Shown: positions 46,046 through 55,537, counted from the first letter of the stretch. The stretch: DNA of 64,000 nt from Aquimarina spinulae (GCF_943373825.1 NZ_CALSBP010000002.1:3585501-3649500), one strand, 5' to 3'. The notes: generated by a model not told the origin, from the sequence alone. Program-made: numbers and translations.

Positions 46046-46063
46046 TAGGGGATTTTTCCCTTA
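46046..46063. promoter_or_regulatory. AGGGG-N-TTTCCC inverted element upstream of clpX
   Basis: TTAGGGGATTTTTCCCTTA is an imperfect inverted repeat 60-75 bp before clpX. A similar AGGGG/CCCCT element is at 54853. Either may be an operator; this is weakly supported. Confidence 0.25.
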
Positions 46064-46121
46064 TACTTGTATGTATATACGAAAACAAGAGAAGTTTTTA
46101 TGAAAATGAAAATAAATAACT

Positions 46122-47354
46122 ATGGCTAAGGAAGATTTAGAATGCTCTTTTTGTGGAAGAAAGAAGCCTGAAACCAATTTGCTTATTGCAGGGTTAGATG
46201 CCCATATTTGTGATCGATGTATTGTTCAGGCACATGGAATTGTGGTGGAAGAAGCTAAAGATGAAGAAACAGGCGAGCTTAGTAGCGAATTAATGTTACG
46301 AAAGCCTATGGCTATCAAGAAGTTTTTGGATGAGTATGTAATAGGGCAGGAGTTTACAAAAAAAGTAATGTCTGTAGCAGTATATAATCATTATAAACGT
46401 TTATTGCAACCACAAACAGATGATGATATTGAGATTCAAAAGAGTAATATCATTATGGTAGGGCAAACGGGTACGGGAAAAACATTAATGGCTAAAACCA
46501 TTGCCAAAATGCTTAACGTTCCATTAGCTATTGTAGATGCAACTGTACTTACCGAAGCAGGTTATGTAGGTGAAGATGTAGAAAGTATTCTTACACGACT
46601 ACTTCAGGCTGCAGATTATAATCTTGAGAAAGCACAACGTGGTATTGTATTTATTGATGAGATAGATAAAATAGCTCGTAAAAGTGATAATCCTAGTATT
46701 ACCAGAGATGTTTCTGGAGAAGGAGTGCAACAAGCTTTACTTAAGTTGTTAGAAGGCACTGTAGTAAATGTTCCGCCAAAAGGTGGGCGTAAGCATCCAG
46801 ATCAAAAGTTTATTGAAGTAAATACCGAAAATATTCTTTTTATTGCTGGCGGTGCTTTTGATGGGATCGAAAAAATGATCCAGAAACGATTAAATATGCA
46901 GGCTGTTGGATATAGTGCTTCTAAAAGTGAAGACGCTATAGAGAAAGATAATCTGTTACAATATATCATTCCTAGAGATTTGAAAGATTTTGGATTAATT
47001 CCTGAGATTATTGGTAGACTTCCTGTACTTTCTTATATGAATCCTTTGGATGAGGAAACCCTTAGGTCTATTTTAACAGTTCCTAAAAATGCTATAATAA
47101 AGCAATATAAGAAGTTGTTTGAAATGGATAATATTGGTTTCTCAATTACCGATGGTGCATTAGAATATATTGTAGAAAAAGCTCTTGAGTATAGATTGGG
47201 AGCAAGGGGTCTTAGATCACTTTGCGAAGCAATTTTAACAGATGCAATGTACGAACTGCCAGAAAGCGAAGAAACAGAGTTTAGAGTAACTAAGGATTAT
47301 GCCGAAAAGAAGCTGAATAAATCTACGATTAAAAAGCTTAAAGCAGTCTCTTAA
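46122..47354 (+). CDS. clpX: ATP-dependent Clp protease ATP-binding subunit ClpX
   Basis: A 410-residue AAA+ unfoldase. The N-terminal C4 zinc finger is visible (CSFCGRKKP ... HICDRC, residues 9-36). Walker A is GQTGTGKT (about 114-121), Walker B is [11 protein letters not shown], and the RKH pore loop is in [11 protein letters not shown]. Sensor-2 GARGLR follows near residue 366. It recognises tagged substrates and feeds them to ClpP. Confidence 0.96.
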   Translation: MAKEDLECSFCGRKKPETNLLIAGLDAHICDRCIVQAHGIVVEEAKDEETGELSSELMLRKPMAIKKFLDEYVIGQEFTKKVMSVAVYNHYKRLLQPQTDDDIEIQKSNIIMVGQTGTGKTLMAKTIAKMLNVPLAIVDATVLTEAGYVGEDVESILTRLLQAADYNLEKAQRGIVFIDEIDKIARKSDNPSITRDVSGEGVQQALLKLLEGTVVNVPPKGGRKHPDQKFIEVNTENILFIAGGAFDGIEKMIQKRLNMQAVGYSASKSEDAIEKDNLLQYIIPRDLKDFGLIPEIIGRLPVLSYMNPLDEETLRSILTVPKNAIIKQYKKLFEMDNIGFSITDGALEYIVEKALEYRLGARGLRSLCEAILTDAMYELPESEETEFRVTKDYAEKKLNKSTIKKLKAVS

Positions 47355-47379
47355 AGTAAAAGAAAAAAGCTTTACATAA

Positions 47380-47415
47380 AAAAACACCTTTATAAATTTA
47401 TAAAGGTGTTTTTTG
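47380..47415. terminator. 36-bp perfect palindrome, bidirectional terminator
   Basis: Positions 47380-47415 form an 18-bp-arm perfect palindrome (core ACACCTTTAT/ATAAAGGTGT) flanked by A and T runs. It lies 26 bp after clpX and 25 bp from the end of the convergent gene at 47440. Confidence 0.88.
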
Positions 47416-47439
47416 TTGGTTGATTAGTTGATAATATAT

Positions 47440-47778
47440 TTATTCTGTATATGATATTCGATCCTTATTGTTGGTAATGATATCTTCTGTGTTTTTTAAT
47501 ACAAGATCACTGTTGTTAAGGTGTGTTTCTAAACCATTTTGACGAATTAAAGCTTCATAAAATGTTGCTTTAGAAATTTCACTATAACAAGTGTCTTCTT
47601 CTAGTGTGTTTTCTGTTTTTAAAGCCCTTGTAGAAGAAGAAACATCAGTAGTAGTCTCTTTTGAAGTTATATTAGCCGTTTCATCGGCATTAGTAATATG
47701 GTTTTCGGTTTTGATTTCTTGTGCGTTAATTCCTATGGTTAGCAGTAATAAAGTAATGCAAGATATCGTAGTTTTCAT
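47440..47778 (-). CDS. Small secreted hypothetical protein
   Basis: A 112-residue protein with a signal peptide (MKTTISCITLLLLTIGINAQ). The mature part is Thr/Glu/Asn-rich and apparently disordered for about 35 residues, then has a short region with one cysteine (EEDTCYSEISKATFYEALI). I do not recognise it. It stands alone, with a well-formed TTACGGT-TAA-ACCGTAA palindrome about 160 bp upstream and a terminator palindrome downstream. These flanking signals support a real gene. Confidence 0.6.
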   Translation of the reverse strand: MKTTISCITLLLLTIGINAQEIKTENHITNADETANITSKETTTDVSSSTRALKTENTLEEDTCYSEISKATFYEALIRQNGLETHLNNSDLVLKNTEDIITNNKDRISYTE

Positions 47779-47936
47779 ATTTTGGGGCTTTAATATATTT
47801 AATAACTATCTGAGGACAAATTTAATATGAAAATGAGAGCCTAAAAAATGATTTGATATTTTTTAGATCAAACGCTTTTTTTGAACGATGAAATACTAAT
47901 TTTTTTGTTAAAAACGACAATTCTTACATAGTTTTT

Positions 47937-47953
47937 TTACGGTTAAACCGTAA
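47937..47953. promoter_or_regulatory. Perfect palindrome TTACGGT-TAA-ACCGTAA
   Basis: A 7-bp inverted repeat with 3-bp spacer in the gap upstream of the secreted 112-residue protein gene. It is the best-formed of a group of related sites (12176, 27102, 54670, 3113), and shares ACCGTAATTA with the one at 12176. It looks like a site for a dimeric DNA-binding protein. Confidence 0.5.
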
Positions 47954-48022
47954 TTATATATGTTTTTGTTTATGGTTTTTATGGAAAAAAGATCGATTTT
48001 GGAAGACTTAACTATTTCTTAA

Positions 48023-49555
48023 TCAAGGAGAATAGGAACTCACATTATTTAGGGCAATTAGCTCGTCAATATACGTTCGTTTATTAGAAAGTCTTGGAAC
48101 TTTATGTTGCCCACCCAGCTTATTATTCTTTTTCAACCAATCATAGAATAGATTTTGTCTTGCAATACGTATATGAAGAATGTTAAGAGTTGTGTTGTTA
48201 TATCTTTTGGCCTCATAATCACTATTTACCTGTTGCAGATTTTGATCGAGAATATGAGTAAATTCTTTAATGTCTTCGGGATGCTTTTTAAACTCAATGA
48301 TCCACTCATGTGCACCTTTTTCTCGTTCTTTCATAAAAATTGGCGCTACGGTATAATCTACAATTTCACTATTAGTGATTTTGGTTGTTTTTCTAAGCGC
48401 TTCTTCTGCATTTTCGATAATAAGCTCTTCTCCAAAGACATTAATATGATGCTTGGTTCTTCCTGATACCTTGATCCTATATGGATCTATAGAGGTAAAT
48501 CGAATAGTATCTCCAATTTTATAGCGCCATAATCCAGCATTAGTTGTAATGATAATGGCATAATTTTTTCCAACCTCTACTTCGCTTAACGGAATCACTT
48601 TTTCTGTTTTGGTACCATAAGTATCCATAGGTATAAACTCATAAAAAATCCCATAGTCTAGCATCAATAGTAACTCAGAAGAATTGTTATGATCCTGGAT
48701 AGCAAAGAAACCTTCAGAAGCATTATATATTTCGTAATATTTAAAAGAGTTTCTAGGTAAAATTTTGCTGTATTGATCTTTATAGGGTTCAAAACTTACT
48801 CCACCGTGAAAATATACTTCGAGATTATTCCAGATGTCGAAGATATTCTCATTTCCTGTCATTTCCAGCACTTGATTAAGTAAAACTAACATCCAGGAAG
48901 GAACACCTGCTAAACTAGTTACATTTTCCTGAATGGTCTCATTAACAATAGCCTTCATTTTATGCTCCCAATCACTCATTAATGATACTTCGTTACTAGG
49001 AGTAGAGCTAAATTCTGCCCAAAAAGGCATGTTGTCTATAATTATTGCAGATAAATCTCCAAAAGAAGTTCCGTTTTCTTTATATAATTCTTTACTACCA
49101 CCTAGCCTAAGGCTTTTTCCCGTAAAAAGTTTTGATTCCTCATTATTGTTAAGGTACATGCATAAGAGGTCTTTACCAGCAGCAAAATGACAATCTTCTA
49201 GTGATTCTTCACTAACAGGGATGAATTTGCTTTTAGAACTGGTAGTACCACTAGATTTTGCAAACCACTTGATAGGAGTGGGCCAAAAAATATTGTGTTC
49301 GCCTAAACGACTTCTTTCGATTATCGATTCATAATCTTCATAAGACCGTATAGGTACTCGTTCTTTAAAAGTTTCATAATTACTTATAGTCGCAAAATCA
49401 TAGCTTTTCCCAAATTCTGTATTCTTAGCTGTTTCTAATAGCACATGCAGCAATTCGAGCTGAACTTCATTAGGATACTTAAGAAAAAGCTCCATTTGAT
49501 GAAAGCGTTTTTTTAAGAACCAGCTGGCTATAGAATTAACTAATGGGATTGGCAT
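48023..49555 (-). CDS. GH3 family acyl-acid-amido synthetase-like protein
   Basis: A 510-residue protein of the GH3 superfamily (adenylate-forming). FAKSSGTTSSKSKFIPVS is the ATP/AMP phosphate loop (about 102-119), YYEIYNASEGFFAIQD the acyl-adenylate segment, and YRIKVSGRTKHHINVFGEEL the hinge. Plant GH3 enzymes join amino acids to hormones such as auxin or jasmonate; bacterial members have unknown acids and amines as substrates. It is transcribed alone. There is no neighbouring biosynthetic gene to give a clue. Confidence 0.9.
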   Translation of the reverse strand: MPIPLVNSIASWFLKKRFHQMELFLKYPNEVQLELLHVLLETAKNTEFGKSYDFATISNYETFKERVPIRSYEDYESIIERSRLGEHNIFWPTPIKWFAKSSGTTSSKSKFIPVSEESLEDCHFAAGKDLLCMYLNNNEESKLFTGKSLRLGGSKELYKENGTSFGDLSAIIIDNMPFWAEFSSTPSNEVSLMSDWEHKMKAIVNETIQENVTSLAGVPSWMLVLLNQVLEMTGNENIFDIWNNLEVYFHGGVSFEPYKDQYSKILPRNSFKYYEIYNASEGFFAIQDHNNSSELLLMLDYGIFYEFIPMDTYGTKTEKVIPLSEVEVGKNYAIIITTNAGLWRYKIGDTIRFTSIDPYRIKVSGRTKHHINVFGEELIIENAEEALRKTTKITNSEIVDYTVAPIFMKEREKGAHEWIIEFKKHPEDIKEFTHILDQNLQQVNSDYEAKRYNNTTLNILHIRIARQNLFYDWLKKNNKLGGQHKVPRLSNKRTYIDELIALNNVSSYSP

Positions 49556-49700
49556 TTTTTAATGTATATTTAGGCAGAAATAATGTACACCAATTCTTAA
49601 TATAAAACCGGGAAACATTATTTTTGTTGTTGTCAATTAGAAACTAAAATAATAAAAATAATCACATTCTTCTTATTAGATTATTATATAACGAAATTTT

Positions 49701-50495
49701 ATGCAATATCAGGGGGTACTAACAAAAATGCAAACAGAAATTAATGATCCTATTCAGTATTATCTGGTTTTCGAATCCGATTTTATTCACATGAATCAGT
49801 TATTGGATAAAAAAGTACGAATAGAATTTGTAGGATATCAGTGTCTTGCTTGTGGTGAAAATAAAAAAATATTTAGACAAGGGTATTGTTATGATGATTT
49901 TTACAACCAACCTCAAGTCGGAGATTGGGTAATGCGTCCAGAGTTAAGTACTGCCCATTTAGATATTGAGGATAGGGATTTAGAATTTGAGAAAAAGGCA
50001 CAGCTTCAGCCACATATAGTATATCTGGCTAATTCTAGTAATGTTAAGGTAGGGGTAACCAGAAAATCTCAGGTACCCACAAGATGGATAGATCAAGGAG
50101 CTCATGAAGCTATAGAAATTGTTGAAGTTCCTAATCGATATTTGGCAGGTATTACCGAAGTAGCTTTAAAAGAAAAGGTTGCCGATAAAACAAATTGGCG
50201 TACCATGCTTAAAAATGAAATAACAGATGAAGATCTGACCTCTTTTAAAAACAAACTAAAAGATTTTATACCCGATGAGGTAAAAGAGTATTTTGTCGAA
50301 AATGGAAAAGAGACTCAGCTTTGTTTTCCTGTACTTCAATATCCTAATACTGTAAAAAGTCTTAACCTGGAGAAAACACCAGAATATTCTGGCGTGCTAA
50401 AAGGAATTAAGGGACAATATCTCATTTTTGAAGATAATACAGTCTTTAATGTGAGAAATAACGAAGGATATGTGGTTAGTTTAACAATAACCTAA
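49701..50495 (+). CDS. DUF2797 domain protein
   Basis: A 264-residue protein with Cys pairs in the first third (YQCLACGENKKIFRQGYC, about residues 48-65, suggesting a zinc site) and the conserved VYLANSSNVKVGVTRKSQVPTRWIDQGAHEAI, reminiscent of a GIY-YIG-like core. DUF2797 function is unknown. Its stop overlaps the stop of the convergent PLP-decarboxylase by 4 bp, so there is no room for a terminator between them. Confidence 0.88.
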   Translation: MQYQGVLTKMQTEINDPIQYYLVFESDFIHMNQLLDKKVRIEFVGYQCLACGENKKIFRQGYCYDDFYNQPQVGDWVMRPELSTAHLDIEDRDLEFEKKAQLQPHIVYLANSSNVKVGVTRKSQVPTRWIDQGAHEAIEIVEVPNRYLAGITEVALKEKVADKTNWRTMLKNEITDEDLTSFKNKLKDFIPDEVKEYFVENGKETQLCFPVLQYPNTVKSLNLEKTPEYSGVLKGIKGQYLIFEDNTVFNVRNNEGYVVSLTIT

Positions 50496-51952
50496 CATGA
50501 TTCTTTTGTAATTATAGCCAATTCTTCTTCTCCGTAGATTTCACATTGTTGTAATGTACTTTTAATGTCTTCAATGGATGTTCTTGGATTTATAAGGCAC
50601 ATCCTAAGTACGACCTGACCTTGCAAAACTGTAGTTACCAGTATTGCTTCTCTAGAATCGACTATTTTTTTAGAAATATTCTGATTGATACGATCTAATT
50701 GTTCTTCAGAAAGTTGATGACCAATAGGGTGATATCTAAAGTTAATTATGGCCAATGTAGCTGGTGATGTAATTTCCCAATATGTACTTTTTCGTAAGAT
50801 ATTTTCAGTTTGTTCGGCAAGATCTATATTGTATTGTATGGCTTTTCTAAAAGATTCTAGGCCAAACGTTTTTAACGACATATAAAACTTTAAAGCACGA
50901 AAACGTCGGGTTAACTGAATACCATGATCATAAAAATTAATTTCAGATTCATTGCCTTCTATATCTCTTAGGTATTCTGGTTTCTCACTAAATGTACCAC
51001 TTAACCAATTATGATCTTTAACTAATAAGCAACCTATTTCGTATGGCTGAAAAAACCACTTGTGTGGATCTACAGTTAGCGAATCTGCTCGTTCGATACC
51101 TTTTAAAAGCTTTTTTCCTTTACTTGCCAAAATTGCAGCACCTCCGTATGCTCCATCAACATGCATCCACAAATTTTCTTCCTGGCAGATATTCGCAATT
51201 TCATCCATAGGATCTACAGTTCCTGTATTGGTAGTTCCTGCAGATGCTATTATGCAAAACGGTTGAAACCCTTCAAGACGATCTTTGGCAATTACATTTT
51301 TTAATTTATTTAAAGAAACTTTAAATTCTAGATCCGTAGGAATAAGCCTGATCTGCTCTTTTTTAAAGCCAATTACTTTGATTGCTTTTATGTTTGAAGA
51401 GTGAGCTTGATCTGATAAATAGATTATTGCTTTAGAAAAATCTTCTCCGCACTTTACTCTTCTGGCTGTTACCAATGCAGTAAGATTTGCCATCGAACCA
51501 CCACTGGTAAATATTCCTCCTCCCATTTTTGTTGGAAACCCAAAAATCTTGAGTAACCAGTTCATAACTACTATTTCTAATTCTGCTGCTGCCGGAGATG
51601 CGGCCCAGCCACCAGAAAATATATTAAAACCTGTGGCAATAGTATCAGCCATTGCACTTATGTAGTTACTTGGACCAGGCACAAAAGAATATGATTTTGG
51701 ATGAGATACAATACTACTGTTCGGAATGACTTGATCCATTACAAAATCCAGAACTTCGTTTGCAGGAGTAGGGTGATCAGGAAGTTCCTCTGTTAGTAAA
51801 GAATCCATTTCCTCTCTTGAAGCAATGGTTACAGGCTTTTTTGAGTTCTGGGTCTCAAAATGGTCCACAATATGATCTATAATCTTATATCCATAGTGTT
51901 GCATTTCTTCTTTTGGCAACCTTAACTTAGAGTTGAAATCGTCTTTATTCAC
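50492..51952 (-). CDS. PLP-dependent decarboxylase (aromatic-L-amino-acid/DOPA decarboxylase family)
   Basis: A 486-residue group II decarboxylase. The PLP lysine is in SLTVDPHKWFFQPYEIGCLL (near residue 303). IFTSGGSMANLTALVTARR is the PLP phosphate-binding region, and WMHVDGAYGGAA supplies the conserved Asp. It probably decarboxylates an aromatic amino acid, or glutamate/diaminobutyrate-type substrates; the exact amine cannot be read from sequence. Neighbours (DUF2797 and a LysE exporter on the same strand upstream) raise the possibility of amine or amino-acid export but do not show it. Confidence 0.9.
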   Translation of the reverse strand: MNKDDFNSKLRLPKEEMQHYGYKIIDHIVDHFETQNSKKPVTIASREEMDSLLTEELPDHPTPANEVLDFVMDQVIPNSSIVSHPKSYSFVPGPSNYISAMADTIATGFNIFSGGWAASPAAAELEIVVMNWLLKIFGFPTKMGGGIFTSGGSMANLTALVTARRVKCGEDFSKAIIYLSDQAHSSNIKAIKVIGFKKEQIRLIPTDLEFKVSLNKLKNVIAKDRLEGFQPFCIIASAGTTNTGTVDPMDEIANICQEENLWMHVDGAYGGAAILASKGKKLLKGIERADSLTVDPHKWFFQPYEIGCLLVKDHNWLSGTFSEKPEYLRDIEGNESEINFYDHGIQLTRRFRALKFYMSLKTFGLESFRKAIQYNIDLAEQTENILRKSTYWEITSPATLAIINFRYHPIGHQLSEEQLDRINQNISKKIVDSREAILVTTVLQGQVVLRMCLINPRTSIEDIKSTLQQCEIYGEEELAIITKESC

Positions 51953-52053
51953 GGCAATATAATTTTATCAGAATTGCTGACAAATATAAAAACACTTAAC
52001 AGATAATTACTTGTATAAATGGCTTAAAAAATGGTATTTTGGTATAGCTTACT

Positions 52054-52692
52054 TCATTCGGTTAAAAAATTGATACCTTGAAAAATAGAAATAACAACCA
52101 AGACTATTCCTATAATCCTAGAAAGCTTAGCTTTTGAATCTCCTGGTTGTTGTGCAATTTTGTTTCCCCATCGACCATAAAAATATAATGTTCCTATTTT
52201 TCCTAAGTAAATTCCAATAAAGAAAAGGAAAAGAGAAATAAGTGGATTTTGAACTGTGAGTTTAAAAATATATTTATTTACCAGTGAAATGGCTAAAACC
52301 CAGTAAATAATTACAGGAGGGTTTAATATCGCTAAAGAAAAACCGGTAAGGAATTTAGATTTGGATAGTTTTAATTTTTTGGATTTATGTTTAGTATTTA
52401 TTTTATTCTTAAAAAGTAAGAAATACACGCCAATAGAGAAGAAGAGTATAATGAACACAATTTGAATCCATTGATTTTCTCGAAAAAAGTTGGATAACTC
52501 CATACTACAATGCAACGCAAAAAGGGCCAGCAAAACTTCACCAATCCCTGCTGCCAGTGCTATACGTGATGCGGTTTTAATATTTTCTTTTACAGAAGTA
52601 TGAATAACAGCCAGATTGACTGCCCCCAGAGGAAGTGCACCTATTACAGCTGTAACAATTCCTAATAAGAGATATAGTACAGATAGTGTCAT
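52054..52692 (-). CDS. LysE family amino-acid exporter
   Basis: A 212-residue protein with six hydrophobic spans. The start GIVTAVIGALPLGAVNLAVIHTSVKENIKTASRIALAAG is the LysE/RhtB signature (about residues 12-50). Members export amino acids or related small molecules through the inner membrane. It lies 101 bp from the decarboxylase on the same strand. The substrate is unknown. Confidence 0.85.
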   Translation of the reverse strand: MTLSVLYLLLGIVTAVIGALPLGAVNLAVIHTSVKENIKTASRIALAAGIGEVLLALFALHCSMELSNFFRENQWIQIVFIILFFSIGVYFLLFKNKINTKHKSKKLKLSKSKFLTGFSLAILNPPVIIYWVLAISLVNKYIFKLTVQNPLISLFLFFIGIYLGKIGTLYFYGRWGNKIAQQPGDSKAKLSRIIGIVLVVISIFQGINFLTE

Positions 52693-52724
52693 AAATTCTT
52701 AGTAGTTATAAATAAAGTAATCTT

Positions 52725-52766
52725 ACAATTAAATAAAACAATAGAAGCGGCAACTGCCGCTTCTAA
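52725..52766 (-). terminator. Terminator after module-2 partner gene
   Basis: On the minus strand a perfect 10-bp stem TAGAAGCGGC/GCCGCTTCTA (52742-52751 and 52756-52765) with a 4-nt loop is followed by a T-rich run. It closes the second A/B module about 45 bp after its last stop. Confidence 0.75.
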
Positions 52767-52810
52767 CCCTAAGTAAATATGATAATTTAAACACATTACT
52801 AATTTAATTT

Positions 52811-53251
52811 TTAAAAATTTCCGTTAACTCCTATCCTCATTTTTTTAATGACTTCTTCATAGTAGAGGATTGTCCAGATAATTTTTTCTGTATCGGCATA
52901 CGGAACTAATTCTTCGATAGTTTCTTTAGTAACTTCTAAATTTTTTTGCGTAGACTCTTTGTTATTTCTAAGAATTTTTAGATGTCGTGAATCTTCTTTG
53001 ATGCCAATATCACTTAATCTTACACCAGGTTCATTAGTAAGTGATAGAAATGGGAGTATGGTCATGATCTCCTCGACCCGATCTTGATATAGTTTTACGA
53101 GTTGACCTTTCTTTAAGGCTTGTAGATCACTAATTGTGTGAAATTTATTGGTCTGACTCCTTTGTGTAAAGAATATGGCTTCACTTGCTTGTTGTGCATA
53201 AATTGTACTTATTGCAAGAAAGAAGATTAAGCTTGTTAATAATTTTGACAT
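52811..53251 (-). CDS. Small secreted helical protein, module partner B2
   Basis: About 146 residues from the ATG at 53251, where a signal peptide starts (MSKLLTSLIFFLAISTIYAQ); a further in-frame ATG at 53269 adds six residues. The mature chain is helical with conserved stretches that match its paralogue B1 (55067): KFHTISDLQALKKGQLVKLY, LTNEPGVRLSDIGIKED, PYADTEKIIWTILYYEEVIKK, ending NGNF. I do not recognise the family. It follows the beta-helix-like gene A2 by about 65 bp and is closed by a terminator. Confidence 0.72.
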   Translation of the reverse strand: MSKLLTSLIFFLAISTIYAQQASEAIFFTQRSQTNKFHTISDLQALKKGQLVKLYQDRVEEIMTILPFLSLTNEPGVRLSDIGIKEDSRHLKILRNNKESTQKNLEVTKETIEELVPYADTEKIIWTILYYEEVIKKMRIGVNGNF

Positions 53252-53316
53252 AATGTTTGTAATATACATTTGATTTTGATTGATTTTGTACAGTAAAATC
53301 AGAGCAAACTATTTTA

Positions 53317-54576
53317 TTATTGCATCACCATATAATTATTTAATGATTTTTTTAACTGAAACTTAGGTACAATAGAGCTTTTGGGGTCATTAAATAAATC
53401 ATTTACACCAACAAAGCTTTCGGTAAATCTATTGTATTTTAAAATATCTAAGGCTCCGTTAATTGCTGCATTACTTGTGGTTATACCTTTACCATGAATA
53501 TTAAAAAAACTATTATCCATCATAAATGCTTTTTGTATTACTGCCAAAGATGTATATGATTTATCAAACTTAACAACATCAGAGAAACCAGATATTTTAG
53601 AGTTGTGTATGTATGTTATTGCCGAATTAGATGTAGAAATAGCTGCAGTGGTATGCTGGTAATTGGTTTTATCAGACAAGTTAACAAGAGTTGCGTTAGC
53701 AATAGTAACATCTGTTATAGCATCTGGTTTGATGTAACCAAGTTCTGTATTGTATCCATCTATTTCGATAGCATATGATCCCTGGGGACTGTTAATGTAT
53801 GGATGTCTTATAGCAAGAACATTCTTAATTGTCCCTCTAAAACCTTCAGAAATGTGGTAATCATCATCTTGTGCTTTAAGAGAAACCAGATTCTGAATGT
53901 TATTTTTTCCTCCGTGAATATTATAAGAATCCTGACCCGAATAACTTACCATGATATCTTTTACAATAGAAGAAGTTCCTAAGCCATATAGAGATAATCC
54001 ATTAGATCCATTGTTTCCAGAAAATTCGATTCTTACAAATCGTAGTATTGTCGTTTCTTCATTTATGTTATTTCCTCCATAAACAGAATACTGAGGGTTG
54101 AAATCACCTTCAAGTATACCGCTACCCGAAACTGTATTTACTTTTCCAGACCCGGCAATAATTATACCTCCCCAATCTCCACTGTTTCGAGATTTAGGAG
54201 CTTTGCTGGATGTAAAAACGATAGGATAAGCTTTGGATCCTGCTGCAATCAATTTTGCACCTTTTGAAATTATAAGGTTTGCAGGATTTTCATGATCACA
54301 TCGTATAATTGTTCCTTCTTGAATAGTTAAAGATGCACCATTCGTTACATATACATCACCAGACATCGAATACACAATATCATTTCTTAAATAAGTATGA
54401 TCCATTATAATATTAGGCAGTTTCTCTTCAGCTTCTGGATAGTCAGTTTTATTTGGTGTAAAATTTGTCCATCCCTTGACCCATCTGTCATTATTTTCAT
54501 TAAAATCTTGTGCAATAGCTAGATTAGAAATTAGTAGTAGGATAAAAGCTGTTAATAGAGAACATCTTTTTTTCAT
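53317..54576 (-). CDS. Secreted beta-helix-like repeat protein, module partner A2
   Basis: A 419-residue protein with a signal peptide (MKKRCSLLTAFILLLISNLAIAQ). The middle has the pattern of right-handed beta-helix or pectate-lyase-like surface proteins of Bacteroidota: GDVYVTNGASLTIQEGTII, then PIVFTS and GDWGGIIIAGSG, and a run of short strand repeats to about residue 370. It ends KKSLNNYMVMQ. It is clearly homologous to A1 (55538) over its full length. I see no C-terminal type IX sorting domain. Function unknown; probably envelope or surface. Confidence 0.78.
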   Translation of the reverse strand: MKKRCSLLTAFILLLISNLAIAQDFNENNDRWVKGWTNFTPNKTDYPEAEEKLPNIIMDHTYLRNDIVYSMSGDVYVTNGASLTIQEGTIIRCDHENPANLIISKGAKLIAAGSKAYPIVFTSSKAPKSRNSGDWGGIIIAGSGKVNTVSGSGILEGDFNPQYSVYGGNNINEETTILRFVRIEFSGNNGSNGLSLYGLGTSSIVKDIMVSYSGQDSYNIHGGKNNIQNLVSLKAQDDDYHISEGFRGTIKNVLAIRHPYINSPQGSYAIEIDGYNTELGYIKPDAITDVTIANATLVNLSDKTNYQHTTAAISTSNSAITYIHNSKISGFSDVVKFDKSYTSLAVIQKAFMMDNSFFNIHGKGITTSNAAINGALDILKYNRFTESFVGVNDLFNDPKSSIVPKFQLKKSLNNYMVMQ

Positions 54577-54669
54577 AATAGTTTATTTTGGGGTTAAACT
54601 TTATTTGGAAGAAATTTCTCTCTCCCAATTTTGGGACTACTAAGATATAAGAGTTTTAACAAAAGTGGT

Positions 54670-54684
54670 TACGTGTTTACCGTA
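54670..54684. promoter_or_regulatory. TACG-TGTTTAC-CGTA palindrome upstream of A2
   Basis: TACG and CGTA half-sites are 7 bp apart, the same geometry as at 47938 and 12176. It lies 94-108 bp before the A2 start codon. No such site was found before A1. Confidence 0.38.
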
Positions 54685-54989
54685 GACTTTGTACGTTAGT
54701 CGTTATTTTAACTTAAATTAATAAAATATTATGAGTAAAATTCCTACATAATTATTTTATACTTTCTTGATAATCAAAAAATTAACGAATGTTTACTGGA
54801 TTTTTGTAAACATTAAACAACTTTATTTAGTGAATTCATTTTTTGTTAAAAAAGGGGCGTTTCCCCCTGTTTTAGAGTGCTATTTGTAAGTGATTTTTCT
54901 ATTAAAATTTTATTTAAAAACAAAAAAAGACGATATATTACATACAATGAATATGGTTTGTAAGTAAAAAGTATTTTGAAAACCTATTT

Positions 54990-55030
54990 ATAAAAAAAAT
55001 CAGCTTATTAATTGATTATAAGCTGATTTG
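54990..55030 (-). terminator. Terminator after module-1 partner gene
   Basis: AAATCAGCTTAT (54997-55008) and ATAAGCTGATTT (55018-55029) make a 12-bp stem with a 9-nt loop; on the minus strand a T8-type run follows. It closes the first A/B module 37 bp after the B1 stop. Confidence 0.75.
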
Positions 55031-55066
55031 GTTTATGTGGAGAGAAATATCTACTAATATACTGGA

Positions 55067-55504
55067 CTAAAAATTTCCATTAGCGCCTATTCTAACTTTT
55101 TTAATTACTTCTTCAAAATATAAAATACCCCAAATAATCTTTTCTGTATCTGCATAAGGAATAAATTCTGAAATTAAGTTTTTATTACTTTCAGTCATGT
55201 CTGTAGTCATCGTATGGTGTTTGTTCAGCGATTTTAAATGATCAGAACTTTCTTTAATACCAATGTCAGACAATTTAACACCAGCTTCATTGGTAAGAGC
55301 TAAATAAGGTAGAACAGTTATTATCTCATTAATACGATCTGTGTACAATTTAACAAGTTCACCTTTTTTAAGGTCTTCCAATTCATCTATAGTGTGAAAC
55401 TTTTTGGTTAATGCCTTTTGCTCAAAAAAAACATTCTTTCTTGTTTGAGCATAATTAAGGTTGATGATAAAAAATACAAAGAAAGCGATACTAAATAATT
55501 TCAT
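55067..55504 (-). CDS. Small secreted helical protein, module partner B1
   Basis: A 145-residue protein with a signal peptide (MKLFSIAFFVFFIINLNYAQ). It is paralogous to B2: KFHTIDELEDLKKGELVKLY, LTNEAGVKLSDIGIKESS, PYADTEKIIWGILYFEEVIKK and the NGNF end are shared. The region between (about residues 95-115) is variable. I do not recognise the family. It starts 33 bp after the end of A1. Co-duplication of A with B suggests their products work together. Confidence 0.72.
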   Translation of the reverse strand: MKLFSIAFFVFFIINLNYAQTRKNVFFEQKALTKKFHTIDELEDLKKGELVKLYTDRINEIITVLPYLALTNEAGVKLSDIGIKESSDHLKSLNKHHTMTTDMTESNKNLISEFIPYADTEKIIWGILYFEEVIKKVRIGANGNF

Positions 55505-55537
55505 TATTGTGATGATTTTAAGTGCATATATTCAAAT

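Larger units (their letters stand above)
54577..55066. other. 490-bp region between the two A/B modules
   Basis: There is no credible gene. It holds the B1 terminator (54990-55030), an AGGGG-cgttT-CCCCCT inverted element near 54853, and a TACG-N7-CGTA palindrome at 54670 about 95 bp before A2. The second module probably has its own promoter here. Confidence 0.6.
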
